Positions 47,712-56,928 are shown, counted from the first letter of the stretch. The stretch: 64,000 nt of DNA from Streptomyces zaomyceticus (GCF_014656215.1 NZ_BNBZ01000032.1:19711-83710), one strand, 5' to 3'. The notes: a model not told the origin generated them from the letters alone. Numbers and translations are program-made.

Positions 47712-48680
47712 TCACACAGCCTGGGTGGCGTTGTCGACCGCGCCGCGCTTCTCGATCGCCTGCTGGAACAGACGGCCCGCGCGGTACGAGGAACGGACCA
47801 GCGGGCCCGACATGACACCGGAGAAGCCGATCTCGTCGGCCTCCTCCTTGAGCTCCACGAACTCCTGCGGCTTCACCCAGCGCTCCACGGGGTGGTGCCG
47901 GACGGAGGGGCGCAGGTACTGCGTGATGGTGATCAGCTCACAGCCCGCGTCGTGCAGCTGCCGCAGCGCCTCGCTGACCTCCTCGCGGGTCTCGCCCATG
48001 CCGAGGATCAGGTTCGACTTCGTGACCAGACCGTAGTCCCGGGCCTGCGTGATGACGTCGAGCGAACGCTCGTAGCGGAAGCCCGGACGGATCCGCTTGA
48101 AGATCCGCGGGACCGTCTCGACGTTGTGCGCGAAGACCTCGGGGCGGGAGGCGAAGACCTCCGCCAGGAGCTCCGGCACCGCGTTGAAGTCGGGGGCGAG
48201 CAGCTCGACCTTGGTGCGGCCCTCGGCGCGCTCCGCCGTCTGCTGGTGGATCTGGCGCACGGTCTCCGCGTACAGCCAGGCGCCGCCGTCCTCCAGGTCG
48301 TCGCGCGCGACGCCGGTGATGGTGGCGTAGTTCAGGTCCATCGTGACGACGGACTCGCCCACGCGGCGGGGCTCGTCACGGTCCAGCGCCTCGGGCTTGC
48401 CCGTGTCGATCTGGCAGAAGTCGCAGCGCCGGGTGCACTGGTCACCGCCGATGAGGAAGGTCGCCTCGCGGTCCTCCCAGCACTCGAAGATGTTGGGACA
48501 GCCCGCCTCCTGGCAGACCGTGTGCAGGCCCTCGCTCTTCACGAGACCCTGCATCTTCGTGTACTCGGGCCCCATCTTCGCCCGCGTCTTGATCCACTCG
48601 GGCTTGCGCTCGATGGGGGTCTGGGCGTTCCGGACCTCCAGGCGCAGCATCTTGCGTCCGTCGGGTGCGACTGCGGACAC
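47712..48680 (-). CDS. lipA: Lipoyl synthase LipA
   Basis: This 322-residue radical-SAM enzyme inserts two sulfurs into octanoyl groups on lipoyl domains. Both cluster motifs are visible: CQEAGCPNIFEC for the auxiliary cluster and CTRRCDFC (CX3CX2C) for the SAM cluster. The start is GTG at 48680 (VSAVAPDGRKML) with CAGGAGC upstream. It lies downstream of lipB on the same strand, separated by 114 bp. The products serve complexes such as those of AceE and SucB in this window. Confidence 0.96.
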   Translation of the reverse strand: MSAVAPDGRKMLRLEVRNAQTPIERKPEWIKTRAKMGPEYTKMQGLVKSEGLHTVCQEAGCPNIFECWEDREATFLIGGDQCTRRCDFCQIDTGKPEALDRDEPRRVGESVVTMDLNYATITGVARDDLEDGGAWLYAETVRQIHQQTAERAEGRTKVELLAPDFNAVPELLAEVFASRPEVFAHNVETVPRIFKRIRPGFRYERSLDVITQARDYGLVTKSNLILGMGETREEVSEALRQLHDAGCELITITQYLRPSVRHHPVERWVKPQEFVELKEEADEIGFSGVMSGPLVRSSYRAGRLFQQAIEKRGAVDNATQAV

Positions 48681-48794
48681 ATCGGCTCCTGTAGCTTCGA
48701 TTCTTCGGCGCACACCAGGGTACGCCGTTGCTTCCCATGCCTTACTACCTCTGGCCAACCTCTGGCCAGCGCCCTGCATTCCTGTGGGCACTCC

Positions 48795-49610
48795 TCAGGC
48801 CGAGGCCGTCTCCACCGGACGCTCGATCTCCCGGGGCTTCAGCTCCGCCTGCTCCAGGACCGCCCGCAGGTGCTTCTCCACCACCGGCAGCACCTCCTCG
48901 ATCGTGACGTCGCGGCCCAGCTCGTTGGCGAGCGAGGTGACGCCCGCGTCGCGGATGCCGCAGGGGATGATCCGGTCGAACCACGCGTTGTCCGGGTTCA
49001 CGTTGAGGGCGAAGCCGTGCATGGTGACGCCCTTGGCGACCCGGATGCCGATCGCGGCGAGCTTGCGGTCCTCGCGGCGCTGGCCGGCGTTGGACGGTGC
49101 GTACTCGGGGCCGTTCAGGCGCGGGTCGAACTCCTCGTCCGTCAGCCGCGGGTCGAAGTCCAGCGACAGTCCGCCGAGCGCGGGCCGCTGCTCCACCGGA
49201 TCACCGAGGACCCAGACACCGCTGCGGCCCTCGACCCGGCTCGTCGTCACGCCGAACTCGGCGGCGGTGAGGATCAGCGCCTCCTCCAGGCGGCGGACGT
49301 GGGCGACCACGTCCACCGGGCGGGGCAGCTTCATGATCGGGTAGCCGACCAGCTGGCCGGGGCCGTGCCAGGTGATCTTGCCGCCGCGGTCGACGTCCAC
49401 CACCGGCGTCCCGTCGAGCGGGCGCTCGCTCTCCGCCGTGCGCCGTCCGGCCGTGTAGACCGGCGGGTGCTCGAGAAGCAGACAGGTGTCGTCGATCTCG
49501 TCGGCGAACCGCGCGGCGTGCACTTCGCGCTGCTTGTCCCAGGCCACCTGGTAGTCGACGGCTTCCTCGCCGAAACCAAGGCGGACGAATCGCAGCTCAC
49601 TCACGGCCAT
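48795..49610 (-). CDS. lipB: Octanoyltransferase LipB
   Basis: This 271-residue enzyme moves octanoate from acyl carrier protein to lipoyl domains, the step before LipA. Motifs include GGKITWHGPGQLVGYPI, with the conserved His and Gly run, and the catalytic Cys in RIIPCGIRDAGVTSL. The length is slightly above average, with an extra segment around residues 125-155. ATG 49610 has an AGGAGGAG-type ribosome site. Confidence 0.95.
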   Translation of the reverse strand: MAVSELRFVRLGFGEEAVDYQVAWDKQREVHAARFADEIDDTCLLLEHPPVYTAGRRTAESERPLDGTPVVDVDRGGKITWHGPGQLVGYPIMKLPRPVDVVAHVRRLEEALILTAAEFGVTTSRVEGRSGVWVLGDPVEQRPALGGLSLDFDPRLTDEEFDPRLNGPEYAPSNAGQRREDRKLAAIGIRVAKGVTMHGFALNVNPDNAWFDRIIPCGIRDAGVTSLANELGRDVTIEEVLPVVEKHLRAVLEQAELKPREIERPVETASA

Positions 49611-49893
49611 GCCTCCTCCTGGGTGCCGGGGGCCGGGTACCGGGGATCATCCCGGGCCGGATCGGCACCATGCGTCATTCGCGCCCATGCCACTGTACGG
49701 CGGCGCCGGGGACACCCCTCCGGCAGGTGGACGGGGGGCGCCTACGTCAGCGATGCCGTCAATCCTCACACGATCGGATGAATGTGGGGCGAAGGTGGCG
49801 GTACAGGCCGTGAGGACCGCTAAATTCACGCCGTCCCATGAGGGTCCGACGGGGCTGCCGCCGGGACCCGGAAGGCAGGAGACCGCACAGCTG

Positions 49894-51402
49894 ATGACGG
49901 AACGACCACCGCAGCGCATCCCGAACCGCCAGCTCGCCGCGCTCATCACCGAAGCGGGGTTCTCCCACGCGGGCCTGGCGAGACGGGTCGACCAGCTCGG
50001 TCTGGAGCACGGTCTCGATCTGCGGTACGACAAGACCTCCGTGACCCGCTGGCTCCGCGGCCAGCAGCCGCGCGGCACCACGCCGGCCCTCATCGCCGAG
50101 GTCTTCACCCGCCGCCTCGGACGCCGTCTCTCGGCCCAGGACCTCGGTCTCGACGCCTGCGCGCCGGTCTACGCGGGCCTGGAGTTCGCCGCGACCCCCG
50201 AGGAGGCCGTCGACATCGTCAGCGGACTCTGGCGCAAGGACTCCGGCAGCCACGCCGAACTCCGCAAGATCGCCTTCACCCCGGCGGGCCTGGTCGTCCC
50301 CAGCCGGGACTGGCTCATCGGGCGCGCCGACGACCGGGTGGCGCGCGGGGACCTGCCCACCGGCCCCCGCCCGACGTCCTCCGTCGCCACCGCCGAGGCC
50401 CGGCTCCCGCTCGACCCGCGCCTCGCTCACGACCCCCGGGTGCCGCCCCAGGGCCGCTTCTCCGTGCCCCGGCAGCGCGGCACGGACCGGGGGCCCGGCC
50501 AGCGGGTCTCCAGCGGCGACATCGCCGCCCTCCGCTCGGTCGGCGAACTCTTCCGCACGCTCGACCACGCCTACGGCGGCGGCCACGCCCGCCAGGCCCT
50601 CGTCCGCTACCTCGAACACGAGGCCGAACCGATGCTCCGCGGGACGTACGGCGAGTCCGTCGGCCGGCGCCTCTTCGCCGCGGCCGCCGACCTCACCCGG
50701 CTCGCCGGGTGGACCTCGTACGACATCGCCGCCCACGGCCTCGCCCAGCGCTACTTCGTCCAGGCGCTGCGCCTCGCCCAGGCCGCCGGGGACCGGGCCT
50801 ACGGCTCGTACGTGCTCCTCACCATGAGCTGCCAGGCCGTCTACCTCAGCCACGGACGGGAAGCCGTCCAGCTCGCCCGGGTCGCCCAGCAGGGCGTCGG
50901 GCCCGCCGCCCCGCCCGTCGTCCAGGCGATGCTGCACGCCGTCGAGGCACGCGGACACGCCGTGCTCGGCGAGGCGCGCGCCTGCAGCGCCTCCCTCGTC
51001 CGCGCCGAGCGGGCCCTCGAAGCGGCCCGGCCGGGCGACGAGGTGCCCTACTGGGCCCGGATGTTCGACGAGGCCCAGCTCGCCGACGAACTCGGCCACT
51101 GCCACCGCGACCTCCAGCAGTACCGCCCCGCAGCCCAGCACGCCGAACGCGCCCTCCAGCTCCGCGCCCCCGGCTTCGCCCGCAGCCGCCTCTTCTGCCG
51201 GGTCGTCCTGGCCACCTCGCGGCTGGCGCTCGGCGAACTCGACCAGGCCTGCGCGCTCGGCGCGGAGGCGGCCCAGCAGGCCTCGGAGATGCGGTCGGCG
51301 CGAGCGGTGGAGTACGTGCGCGACTTCGAGCGCCGTCTCGAGCCGTACCGCGACGCGGCGGCGGCCCGCACCTACCGCGACCGCGTCGCGGCCATCGGCT
51401 GA
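49894..51402 (+). CDS. NsdA-like HTH/TPR regulator
   Basis: This 502-residue protein has an N-terminal HTH-like region (NRQLAALITEAGFSHAGLAR, then YDKTSVTRWLRGQQPRG, residues 10-62). A long alpha-helical C-terminal half contains repeats like tetratricopeptide motifs (RYFVQALRLAQAAGDRAYGS). This layout resembles the Streptomyces NsdA/NsdB group, which restrains sporulation and antibiotic production, but the exact member is not assigned. The AGGAG is 12 nt before ATG 49894, a little long. It is divergent from lipB across 283 bp that contain an AT-rich CTAAATTCAC segment near 49820 and nothing else clear. Confidence 0.83.
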   Translation: MTERPPQRIPNRQLAALITEAGFSHAGLARRVDQLGLEHGLDLRYDKTSVTRWLRGQQPRGTTPALIAEVFTRRLGRRLSAQDLGLDACAPVYAGLEFAATPEEAVDIVSGLWRKDSGSHAELRKIAFTPAGLVVPSRDWLIGRADDRVARGDLPTGPRPTSSVATAEARLPLDPRLAHDPRVPPQGRFSVPRQRGTDRGPGQRVSSGDIAALRSVGELFRTLDHAYGGGHARQALVRYLEHEAEPMLRGTYGESVGRRLFAAAADLTRLAGWTSYDIAAHGLAQRYFVQALRLAQAAGDRAYGSYVLLTMSCQAVYLSHGREAVQLARVAQQGVGPAAPPVVQAMLHAVEARGHAVLGEARACSASLVRAERALEAARPGDEVPYWARMFDEAQLADELGHCHRDLQQYRPAAQHAERALQLRAPGFARSRLFCRVVLATSRLALGELDQACALGAEAAQQASEMRSARAVEYVRDFERRLEPYRDAAAARTYRDRVAAIG

Positions 51403-51409
51403 CAGCCGG

Positions 51410-51450
51410 ACGCCGCACCCTGCCGGGGCCCGCCCGGCAGGGTGCGGCGT
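51410..51450. terminator. Bidirectional terminator, regulator/FAD gene
   Basis: ACGCCGCACCCTGCCGGG (51410-51427) pairs perfectly over 18 bp with CCCGGCAGGGTGCGGCGT (51433-51450). Confidence 0.9.
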
Positions 51451-51513
51451 CCGCCGTCCCCACCCGTTCCGCCCCCTGCGGGGGCGGCGGGAATCCGCCG
51501 CGCCGCCGACCCG

Positions 51514-52887
51514 TCAGGCCGCCTCCGCCGCCGGCACCCCCGACGGGGCCGCGACACCCAGGTCCGCCAGGAGCGCGTCCGCCGCCCGGTGGCCCGAGGT
51601 GAGCGCGCCGTGGGCCGTGCTCGTGGCCCGGTGGTCGCCGCAGACGTACAGGCCGGCCAGCAGCCGCACCGAGCGGCTCGCGTCGTGCGGGGGCGTCATC
51701 GCCGGGACCGCGTCCGGCGTGTGGTGAAGGGCGAGCAGCTCCCATTCGTCGGTCGACGTGCCGTACAGCGTGGCGAGGTGCTTGCGGACCCGCCGTTCCG
51801 TGTCGTCCGGCGGTGTGCCGAGCAACGTCGAGGTGATCAGGGTCCGGTCCGCCGGCGCCCGCCCCGGGTCGACCGCGCTCATCACGGCGGTGTGGGACAC
51901 CGGCCCGCCCGGGTCGGACTCCAGGAGCAGGGTCGGGTCCCCACACGGCGCCACCGGCGCCGTGTGGTGCAGCACCGTCACGGAGTGGAAGGCCGGCGTC
52001 CGCAGTCCGGGCAGGAGCTCGGCCGCCGTCCGCGCCCCCGTGGCGAGCACCATGGACCGGCACCGGAACACGCCGTGCTCCGCCGTCGTGACCCGCGAGA
52101 CGGACGCCTCCGTGACCCGGATTCCGGTACGGACCGTGCCGGGCGGCAGCGCCGCCGCCAGCCGCTCGGGGAGCGCCGCCGCACCGCCCTCGGGAACGGC
52201 CAGCCGCCCCCGGGCGAAGGCGCGCAGCGCGAGGTCCGCGTGGCGGCTCGACATCCCGAGGTCCGGGTCGCCGAGGAGCGCCGCGAGCAGCGGCCGCAGC
52301 ACCCCCTGCACGGTCCGGGCGGGCAGCCGGGCGGTGAGGGCCTCGCGGGCGGTCCGTTCGGGCCGGGCGAGGAGCCGCTGCGTCGGCGTCGCGGCGAGCC
52401 GGACGAGGGAGGCCCCGAGCCGCGCCTGGTCGAGCGAGGCGGCCGGATGACGGGGGGCGCTCGCGAGGGCGCGTGCCACGCTGAACGCTCCCCCCACGCT
52501 TCGGTGCCCCGTGGCCCGGTGCCCCACGGCCGCCCGGCGCGGGTGCGGGGCGCCCCACCGCGCGTACCGGCCGTCGCTGTGCACGAGCACCCCCGGCGCG
52601 AAGGGGCGCAGCACGAGGCCGTCGAGCCCCGGGACGGCCCTCAGCTCCTCGTACGACTGGGTGAGCAGCGGCCCCACCCGGTCGAGCAGGAAGCCGTCGA
52701 CGGTCTCGGTCGCCATCCGGCCCCCGATACGCGGTTCCGCCTCCAGGACGGCGACGGAGAGTCCGGCGGCGGTGAGCCGGTGGGCGGCGGCGAGTCCCGC
52801 GACCCCGGCTCCCACGATGACGACGTCGACGGCTTCCACGACGTCCGTACGCTGTGCGGTCCTTGCGCTGTCTGCGCTGTTGAGCAC
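51514..52887 (-). CDS. FAD-dependent amine/protoporphyrinogen oxidase-like protein
   Basis: This 457-residue flavoprotein has the dinucleotide motif VIVGAGVAGLAAAHRL (about residue 23), the EAEPRIGGRMAT flavin motif, and a C-terminal FAD-binding segment near LYVCGDHRATSTAHGALTSG. It belongs to the NAD(P)-binding Rossmann/flavin amine oxidase group. The substrate is unknown; a carotenoid or tetrapyrrole-type compound is possible. The GTG start at 52887 follows GGGGAGGGG. Confidence 0.88.
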   Translation of the reverse strand: MLNSADSARTAQRTDVVEAVDVVIVGAGVAGLAAAHRLTAAGLSVAVLEAEPRIGGRMATETVDGFLLDRVGPLLTQSYEELRAVPGLDGLVLRPFAPGVLVHSDGRYARWGAPHPRRAAVGHRATGHRSVGGAFSVARALASAPRHPAASLDQARLGASLVRLAATPTQRLLARPERTAREALTARLPARTVQGVLRPLLAALLGDPDLGMSSRHADLALRAFARGRLAVPEGGAAALPERLAAALPPGTVRTGIRVTEASVSRVTTAEHGVFRCRSMVLATGARTAAELLPGLRTPAFHSVTVLHHTAPVAPCGDPTLLLESDPGGPVSHTAVMSAVDPGRAPADRTLITSTLLGTPPDDTERRVRKHLATLYGTSTDEWELLALHHTPDAVPAMTPPHDASRSVRLLAGLYVCGDHRATSTAHGALTSGHRAADALLADLGVAAPSGVPAAEAA

Positions 52888-52982
52888 GTGCCCCTCCCCA
52901 GGTCGGCGCGGCCAGTGGGAGGCCTATGCCCCCAACGAGCCTCCGGAATGCCCGAGTTCGCCGTTCGTGTCGAGCCTAGGCA

Positions 52983-53039
52983 GCGCTCCCACGGGTGCCA
53001 GCCGCGCGCACCGGGGGTGCGTGCGGCACGGGGGAGCGC
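52983..53039 (-). terminator. Imperfect long hairpin after TIGR01777 gene
   Basis: GCGCTCCC...GCGCGCACC pairs with GGTGCGTGC...GGGAGCGC, with bulges, over 57 bp. It is downstream of the minus-strand TIGR01777 gene and upstream of the FAD gene. Confidence 0.5.
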
Positions 53040-53098
53040 AGGGAAGGGAGGAAGGAGGGGGAGGCGGGCGCCGGTCGGGCCCGCCGCGCGGCCGCCGT

Positions 53099-54010
53099 TC
53101 AGCCGGCCGCCGCCCTGATCGAGTCGTCGATCGTCGGGAACGCGAAGTCGAAACCGGTCTCCAACAGGCGCCCCGGCAGCACCCGCTGACTGCCCAGCAC
53201 GTCCTGCGCGAAGTCGCCGAGCACGGCCTTCAGGGCGGGCGCGGGCACCGTGAGAAGGGTCGGCCGACGCAGCACCCGGCCCATCGCCGCCGTGACCTCG
53301 CGGTTGGTGACCGGCTCGGGCGCCGTCAGGTTCACCGGGCCGGAGAGCGAGGGGGTGTCGACGAGATGGCGCAGCGCGGCCACCTCGTCGTGGAGGGAGA
53401 TGAACGACCAGTACTGGCTGCCGTCGCCCATCCGTCCGCCGAGTCCGGCGCGGAAGATCGGGAAGAGTCGCCCCCAGGCCCCGCCCTCGCGGGCCACCAC
53501 GAGGCCGGTGCGGGCGTAGGTGACACGGATGCCGGCCTCCTCGGCGGGGGCCGCGGCGGCCTCCCACTCCACACAGACCGAGGGCAGGAAGCCGGTGCCG
53601 GCGGGGGCGCTCTCGTCGACGGCGCGGCTGCCGGTGTCCCCGTACCAGCCGAGCGCCGTGCCGCAGACCAGGCTCTCCGGCGGCTCCGCGAGCGAGGCGA
53701 GGGCCTGGGCGATCGCCGTCGTGCCGAGCACCCGGCTGTCCCGGATCTCCTGCTTGTACGCCTCGGTCCAGCGGCGTTCGCCGACCCCGGCGCCCGCCAG
53801 ATGGACGACGGAGTCCACGCCGACGAGTCCGGCGGCGTCCACGTACAGCCGCTTCGGGTCCCACTCGACCTCGTCGGCGGTCCGGGCGGGCCGGCGGACG
53901 AGCCGGAGGACGTCGTGGCCGTCGGTGCGCAGGGAGCGGACGAGGGCGGAGCCGATGAGCCCGGTGGCGCCGGTGACGGCGACACGCTTGCGGGTGGCGG
54001 AACGCTGCAT
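53099..54010 (-). CDS. TIGR01777 family epimerase
   Basis: This 303-residue extended SDR starts with the Rossmann motif VAVTGATGLIGSALVRSLR. The family stretch SVVHLAGAGVGERRWTEAYK and the later GDGSQYWSFISLHDEVAAL and VLPGRLLETGFDFAFP segments are characteristic of the SulA/YfcH-like TIGR01777 group. Related proteins take part in cell-division or nucleotide-sugar chemistry, but the substrate is unknown. ATG 54010 is preferred because a GGCAGG site is well spaced for it and touches the ATG at 54019. Confidence 0.92.
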   Translation of the reverse strand: MQRSATRKRVAVTGATGLIGSALVRSLRTDGHDVLRLVRRPARTADEVEWDPKRLYVDAAGLVGVDSVVHLAGAGVGERRWTEAYKQEIRDSRVLGTTAIAQALASLAEPPESLVCGTALGWYGDTGSRAVDESAPAGTGFLPSVCVEWEAAAAPAEEAGIRVTYARTGLVVAREGGAWGRLFPIFRAGLGGRMGDGSQYWSFISLHDEVAALRHLVDTPSLSGPVNLTAPEPVTNREVTAAMGRVLRRPTLLTVPAPALKAVLGDFAQDVLGSQRVLPGRLLETGFDFAFPTIDDSIRAAAG

Positions 54011-54057
54011 GGTGACCATCCTGCCCTTCCGGGGCCGGTGCGTGGCAGAGTGGCGCC

Positions 54058-54561
54058 ATGATCGTGCCGGAGTTGTCGATACGTACCGCCGAACCCGGGG
54101 ACGCCGAGGTCCTCGGCGCGCTCGACCGGGCCGCCTGGTCGACCCTGCACGCGGTCCTGCCCGCCCCGGCCCCGCCGTACGAGCCCTTCTTCGACGCCCG
54201 CCACCTGCCCGGGGACTACCTGCTCGCGGTGGGCGGGGGCGCGGTCGTCGGCTACATCCGCATCGTGCCGCCGACGCCGCTCGCCGCCACCGCCCACGTC
54301 CGCCAGATCCAGGGCCTCGTCGTGGCCGAGTCCGCCCGGGGCCGCGGGGTGGCGCGGGCGCTGCTGCGGGCCGCGATGGACAGGGCGCGGGCGGACGGCG
54401 CCGTCCGGATGACGCTGCGGGTGCTCGGCCACAACGCCCCGGCCCGCGCGCTCTACGCCTCCGAGGGCTTCGCGGTCGAGGGAGTGCTGCCGGGCGAGAT
54501 GTTCCTGGGCGGGGCGTACGTGGACGACATCCTCATGGGCCGCGCGCTCGACCCCCGCTGA
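54058..54561 (+). CDS. GNAT family acetyltransferase
   Basis: This 167-residue N-acetyltransferase carries the acetyl-CoA loop VAESARGRGVARALLRAA and a LYASEGFAVEGVL C-terminal motif, typical of RimI-like GNAT proteins. It is divergent from the TIGR01777 gene across 47 bp. The substrate is unknown. Confidence 0.88.
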   Translation: MIVPELSIRTAEPGDAEVLGALDRAAWSTLHAVLPAPAPPYEPFFDARHLPGDYLLAVGGGAVVGYIRIVPPTPLAATAHVRQIQGLVVAESARGRGVARALLRAAMDRARADGAVRMTLRVLGHNAPARALYASEGFAVEGVLPGEMFLGGAYVDDILMGRALDPR

Positions 54562-54619
54562 TCCGCCCGCAGCTTCCACCGGACGACGGCCGACCCGCTC
54601 GCTCCCCCCGCTGATCGCC
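54546..54619. repeat. Repeat of the GNAT gene 3' end
   Basis: The block GCTCGACCCCCGCTGATCCG plus CC across the GNAT stop (54546-54567) recurs imperfectly at 54597-54619, just before the convergent TetR stop. Confidence 0.55.
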
Positions 54620-55269
54620 TAAGGGTTCAGCAGTCTCATCCCGCCCATCAGCTCGCGCAGGCACCGGACCGCGAGTTCCGCCGGGGCGCCGTCGCCCCGT
54701 ACCGGCGCGTCCGTCTCCGCCCAGCTCTCCAGCGCGATCCGGATGGCATCGGTGGCCGCCGCCGCCGCGAGCCGTACCTCCAGCGGGTCGGCGGCCGGCC
54801 CCGCGAGCCCGGCGACGACCTCGCGCAGCCGCTCCTCGGACTCCTGGTTGACCCGGTACCAGACGGCCCGGAGCGCCGGGTCCTCGACGGCCGCGCGCAG
54901 CAGCCCCCGTGTCCAGCGCAGCCCCTCCTCCGCCGCCGCGTCCCCGGGCGTCAGCGAGGCCGCGATCGAGCGTTCCAGGGCCTCGGGCAGGGCGGCCCCC
55001 GGCTCCGTCGCGGCGAGTTGTTCGCGCCAGCGGTCGCCGCCGCCCGCGAGGAGCGGGGCCACGGCGTCCTGCTTGGAGCGGAAGTACCGGTAGAAGGTGC
55101 GCAGGGCGACCCCGGCCCGCAGGGCGATGTCCTCGGCCGTGGTGCCGTCGGGGCCGTGCTCGGTGAAGAGCTCGGCGGCGGCGCGCGCGATGTCCAGCTG
55201 GGTGGCCGCCTTGCGGCGCTCCGTCAGCGTCCGGGTGGGGGGCGTGGCGCCCTCGGGCTTGGTGCTCAC
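54619..55269 (-). CDS. TetR family regulator
   Basis: This 216-residue regulator has the HTH segment AEDIALRAGVALRTFYRYFR (about residues 47-66) and a helical ligand domain. The start is GTG at 55269, directly next to a CGTACG-CTT-CGTACG inverted repeat (55270-55285). A non-coding-looking frame extends 14 codons further. It is divergent from an SDR dehydrogenase gene, its likely target. Confidence 0.87.
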   Translation of the reverse strand: MSTKPEGATPPTRTLTERRKAATQLDIARAAAELFTEHGPDGTTAEDIALRAGVALRTFYRYFRSKQDAVAPLLAGGGDRWREQLAATEPGAALPEALERSIAASLTPGDAAAEEGLRWTRGLLRAAVEDPALRAVWYRVNQESEERLREVVAGLAGPAADPLEVRLAAAAATDAIRIALESWAETDAPVRGDGAPAELAVRCLRELMGGMRLLNP

Positions 55270-55333
55270 CGTACGAAGCGTACGCCCGCCGCTGCCGTAT
55301 GTGCACAACATGCAGCTATGGCAAAACGTGCCA
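55270..55333. promoter_or_regulatory. Candidate TetR operators, TetR/SDR gap
   Basis: Two inverted repeats lie in the 119-bp divergent gap: CGTACG-AAG-CGTACG next to the TetR start and TGGCA-AAACG-TGCCA (55319-55333) on the SDR side. Confidence 0.5.
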
Positions 55334-55388
55334 CTTGGGCGTACGGTGGCGGCGTTCCCCGGAAGTTCGACATCGAGAGGTTGCCGCC

Positions 55389-56183
55389 ATGAACCAGCTG
55401 ACCCGTTACGAAGGACGCCGCGCCCTCATCACCGGCGGCGGCTCCGGCATCGGCCAGGCCACCGTCCTGCGCATGCTCGCCGAGGGTGGCCGGGTCGTCG
55501 CCGCCGACATCAGCGAGGACGGCCTCAAGGACACCGTCGCCAAGGCCGGCGACGCCGCCGACCGCCTCACCACCGTCGTTCTGAACGTCGCCGACGAGGC
55601 CTCCGTACGCGCGGGTGTCGCCGCCGCAGTCGAGGCGCTCGGCGGGCTCGACGTCCTCGTCAACGCGGCCGGCATCCTGCGCTCCTCGCACACCCACGAG
55701 ACGAGCCTTGACTCCTTCGAACAGGTCGTACGGATCAACCTCACCGGCACCTTCCTGGTGATCCGCGAGGCGATACCCGCCCTCCTGGAGGGCGACGGCT
55801 CCGCCGTCGTGAACTTCTCCTCCACCTCCGCGATGTTCGCCCACCCCTACATGGCGGCCTACGCGGCCAGCAAGGGCGGCATCCAGTCGATGACCCACGC
55901 CCTCGCCGCCGAGTACGCCAAGCAGGGCATCCGCTTCACCGCCGTCCAGCCCGGCTCCATCTCCTCCGGCATGACCGACGGCAGCGGCGCCAGCAAGCAG
56001 TCGATCGGCCCCGGCCTGCCCGAGGACACCGACTGGTCGCTCTTCGCGAAGCTCGCGCCCGCCCTCGGCCAGGGCTTCGCGGGCCCCGAGACCGTCGCCG
56101 GCGTCGTCGCGATGCTGGCGAGCGAGGACGGGAGGTTCATCACCGGCACCGAGGTCCGCGTCGACGGCGGAACGCACTTCTGA
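55389..56183 (+). CDS. Short-chain dehydrogenase/reductase
   Basis: This 264-residue classical SDR has the cofactor motif GGGSGIGQ (about residue 15), NAAG, the catalytic Ser in NFSSTSAMF, and YAASKGG with Tyr and Lys. The C-terminal region GTEVRVDGGTHF is typical. The start at ATG 55389 has GAGAGG upstream. It is an NAD(P)-dependent oxidoreductase of unknown substrate, probably repressed by the divergent TetR. Confidence 0.92.
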   Translation: MNQLTRYEGRRALITGGGSGIGQATVLRMLAEGGRVVAADISEDGLKDTVAKAGDAADRLTTVVLNVADEASVRAGVAAAVEALGGLDVLVNAAGILRSSHTHETSLDSFEQVVRINLTGTFLVIREAIPALLEGDGSAVVNFSSTSAMFAHPYMAAYAASKGGIQSMTHALAAEYAKQGIRFTAVQPGSISSGMTDGSGASKQSIGPGLPEDTDWSLFAKLAPALGQGFAGPETVAGVVAMLASEDGRFITGTEVRVDGGTHF

Positions 56184-56202
56184 CGAGCGCCCACGACGTC
56201 TC

Positions 56203-56224
56203 CTCCCGGCCCTCCGGCCGGGAG
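56203..56224 (+). terminator. Terminator after SDR gene
   Basis: CTCCCGGCC (56203-56211) pairs with GGCCGGGAG (56216-56224) around a 4-base loop, 20 bp past the SDR stop. Confidence 0.65.
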
Positions 56225-56310
56225 AGCCGGTCGAGGGAGCGGCGGGCCGAGTGAGCGGCGGGCCGTGAGAGCCGGCCGGGGAACGGCCCGCGTGAGCGGG
56301 TCGGCGGACC

Positions 56311-56349
56311 GGTACGGACCCGGGGTGGGACGGCCCCCGGGTCCGTACC
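56311..56349 (-). terminator. Terminator of the DUF4240 gene
   Basis: GGTACGGACCCGGGG (56311-56325) pairs perfectly with CCCCGGGTCCGTACC (56335-56349). It is downstream of the minus-strand DUF4240 gene. Confidence 0.7.
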
Positions 56350-56378
56350 CCCGTCCGTGGGTCCGTACCCCCGTCCGT
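56339..56378. repeat. Perfect 20-bp tandem duplication
   Basis: GGGTCCGTACCCCCGTCCGT occurs twice in direct succession (56339-56358 and 56359-56378). The first copy forms most of the right arm of the adjacent terminator hairpin. Confidence 0.9.
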
Positions 56379-56406
56379 GTCCGGGCCGCCCCGGAGGCGT
56401 CCTTGC

Positions 56407-56928
56407 TCAGGAGGCTCCGAAGCGCTCCCACAGCCGCGGGAAGCGCGCCGCGAGCACCGCGTCGTCGTCCAGGTCGAACGGGGCGCCCAGCGGCTCCCCG
56501 CCCGGCATCGGGATGCCCAGGTCGGGGGTCTCGGCACCGGTCAGCGCTTCGTACGCCTCGTCCGCCGCGAAACCGATCTCCTCACCGTCCCCGTCGATCT
56601 CCAGATCGAAGTCGTCGAGCAGCTCCGCCAGCGCGTCCGGATCGTGCACCGCGCCCTCGTAGATCTCCCGGCCCTGGCCGATGAGCCAGCAGCGGAACGA
56701 GTCGAAGGTCTCGTCGCCCGCCCCGTCGAACAGCACGGCCGTCGCACCCCACAGATCCCACAGGTACGCGCGGTTGTAGCGGGCCTCGAAATGGCGTGCG
56801 TAGTCGAGCACGGAGTCGGGGTCCAGCCGGGTCAGCCGTTCCACGAGCAGATCGGCCTGTTCCTCGGGGTCGCCCTCGGCGTCCGCGCGGCTGGCGTCGA
56901 TGATCTCCCAGAACTCCGTCTCGTCCAT
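56407..56928 (-). CDS. DUF4240 domain protein
   Basis: This 173-residue acidic cytoplasmic protein starts MDETEFWEIIDASRADAEGD, the conserved opening of DUF4240. It continues with FDSFRCWLIGQGREIYEGAV and a C-terminal Asp/Glu-rich stretch ending RFPRLWERFGAS. Function is unknown; DUF4240 proteins recur beside immunity-type or accessory genes. ATG 56928 is chosen because the family N-terminus begins there, although the frame is open far upstream through an unrelated gene. Confidence 0.87.
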   Translation of the reverse strand: MDETEFWEIIDASRADAEGDPEEQADLLVERLTRLDPDSVLDYARHFEARYNRAYLWDLWGATAVLFDGAGDETFDSFRCWLIGQGREIYEGAVHDPDALAELLDDFDLEIDGDGEEIGFAADEAYEALTGAETPDLGIPMPGGEPLGAPFDLDDDAVLAARFPRLWERFGAS

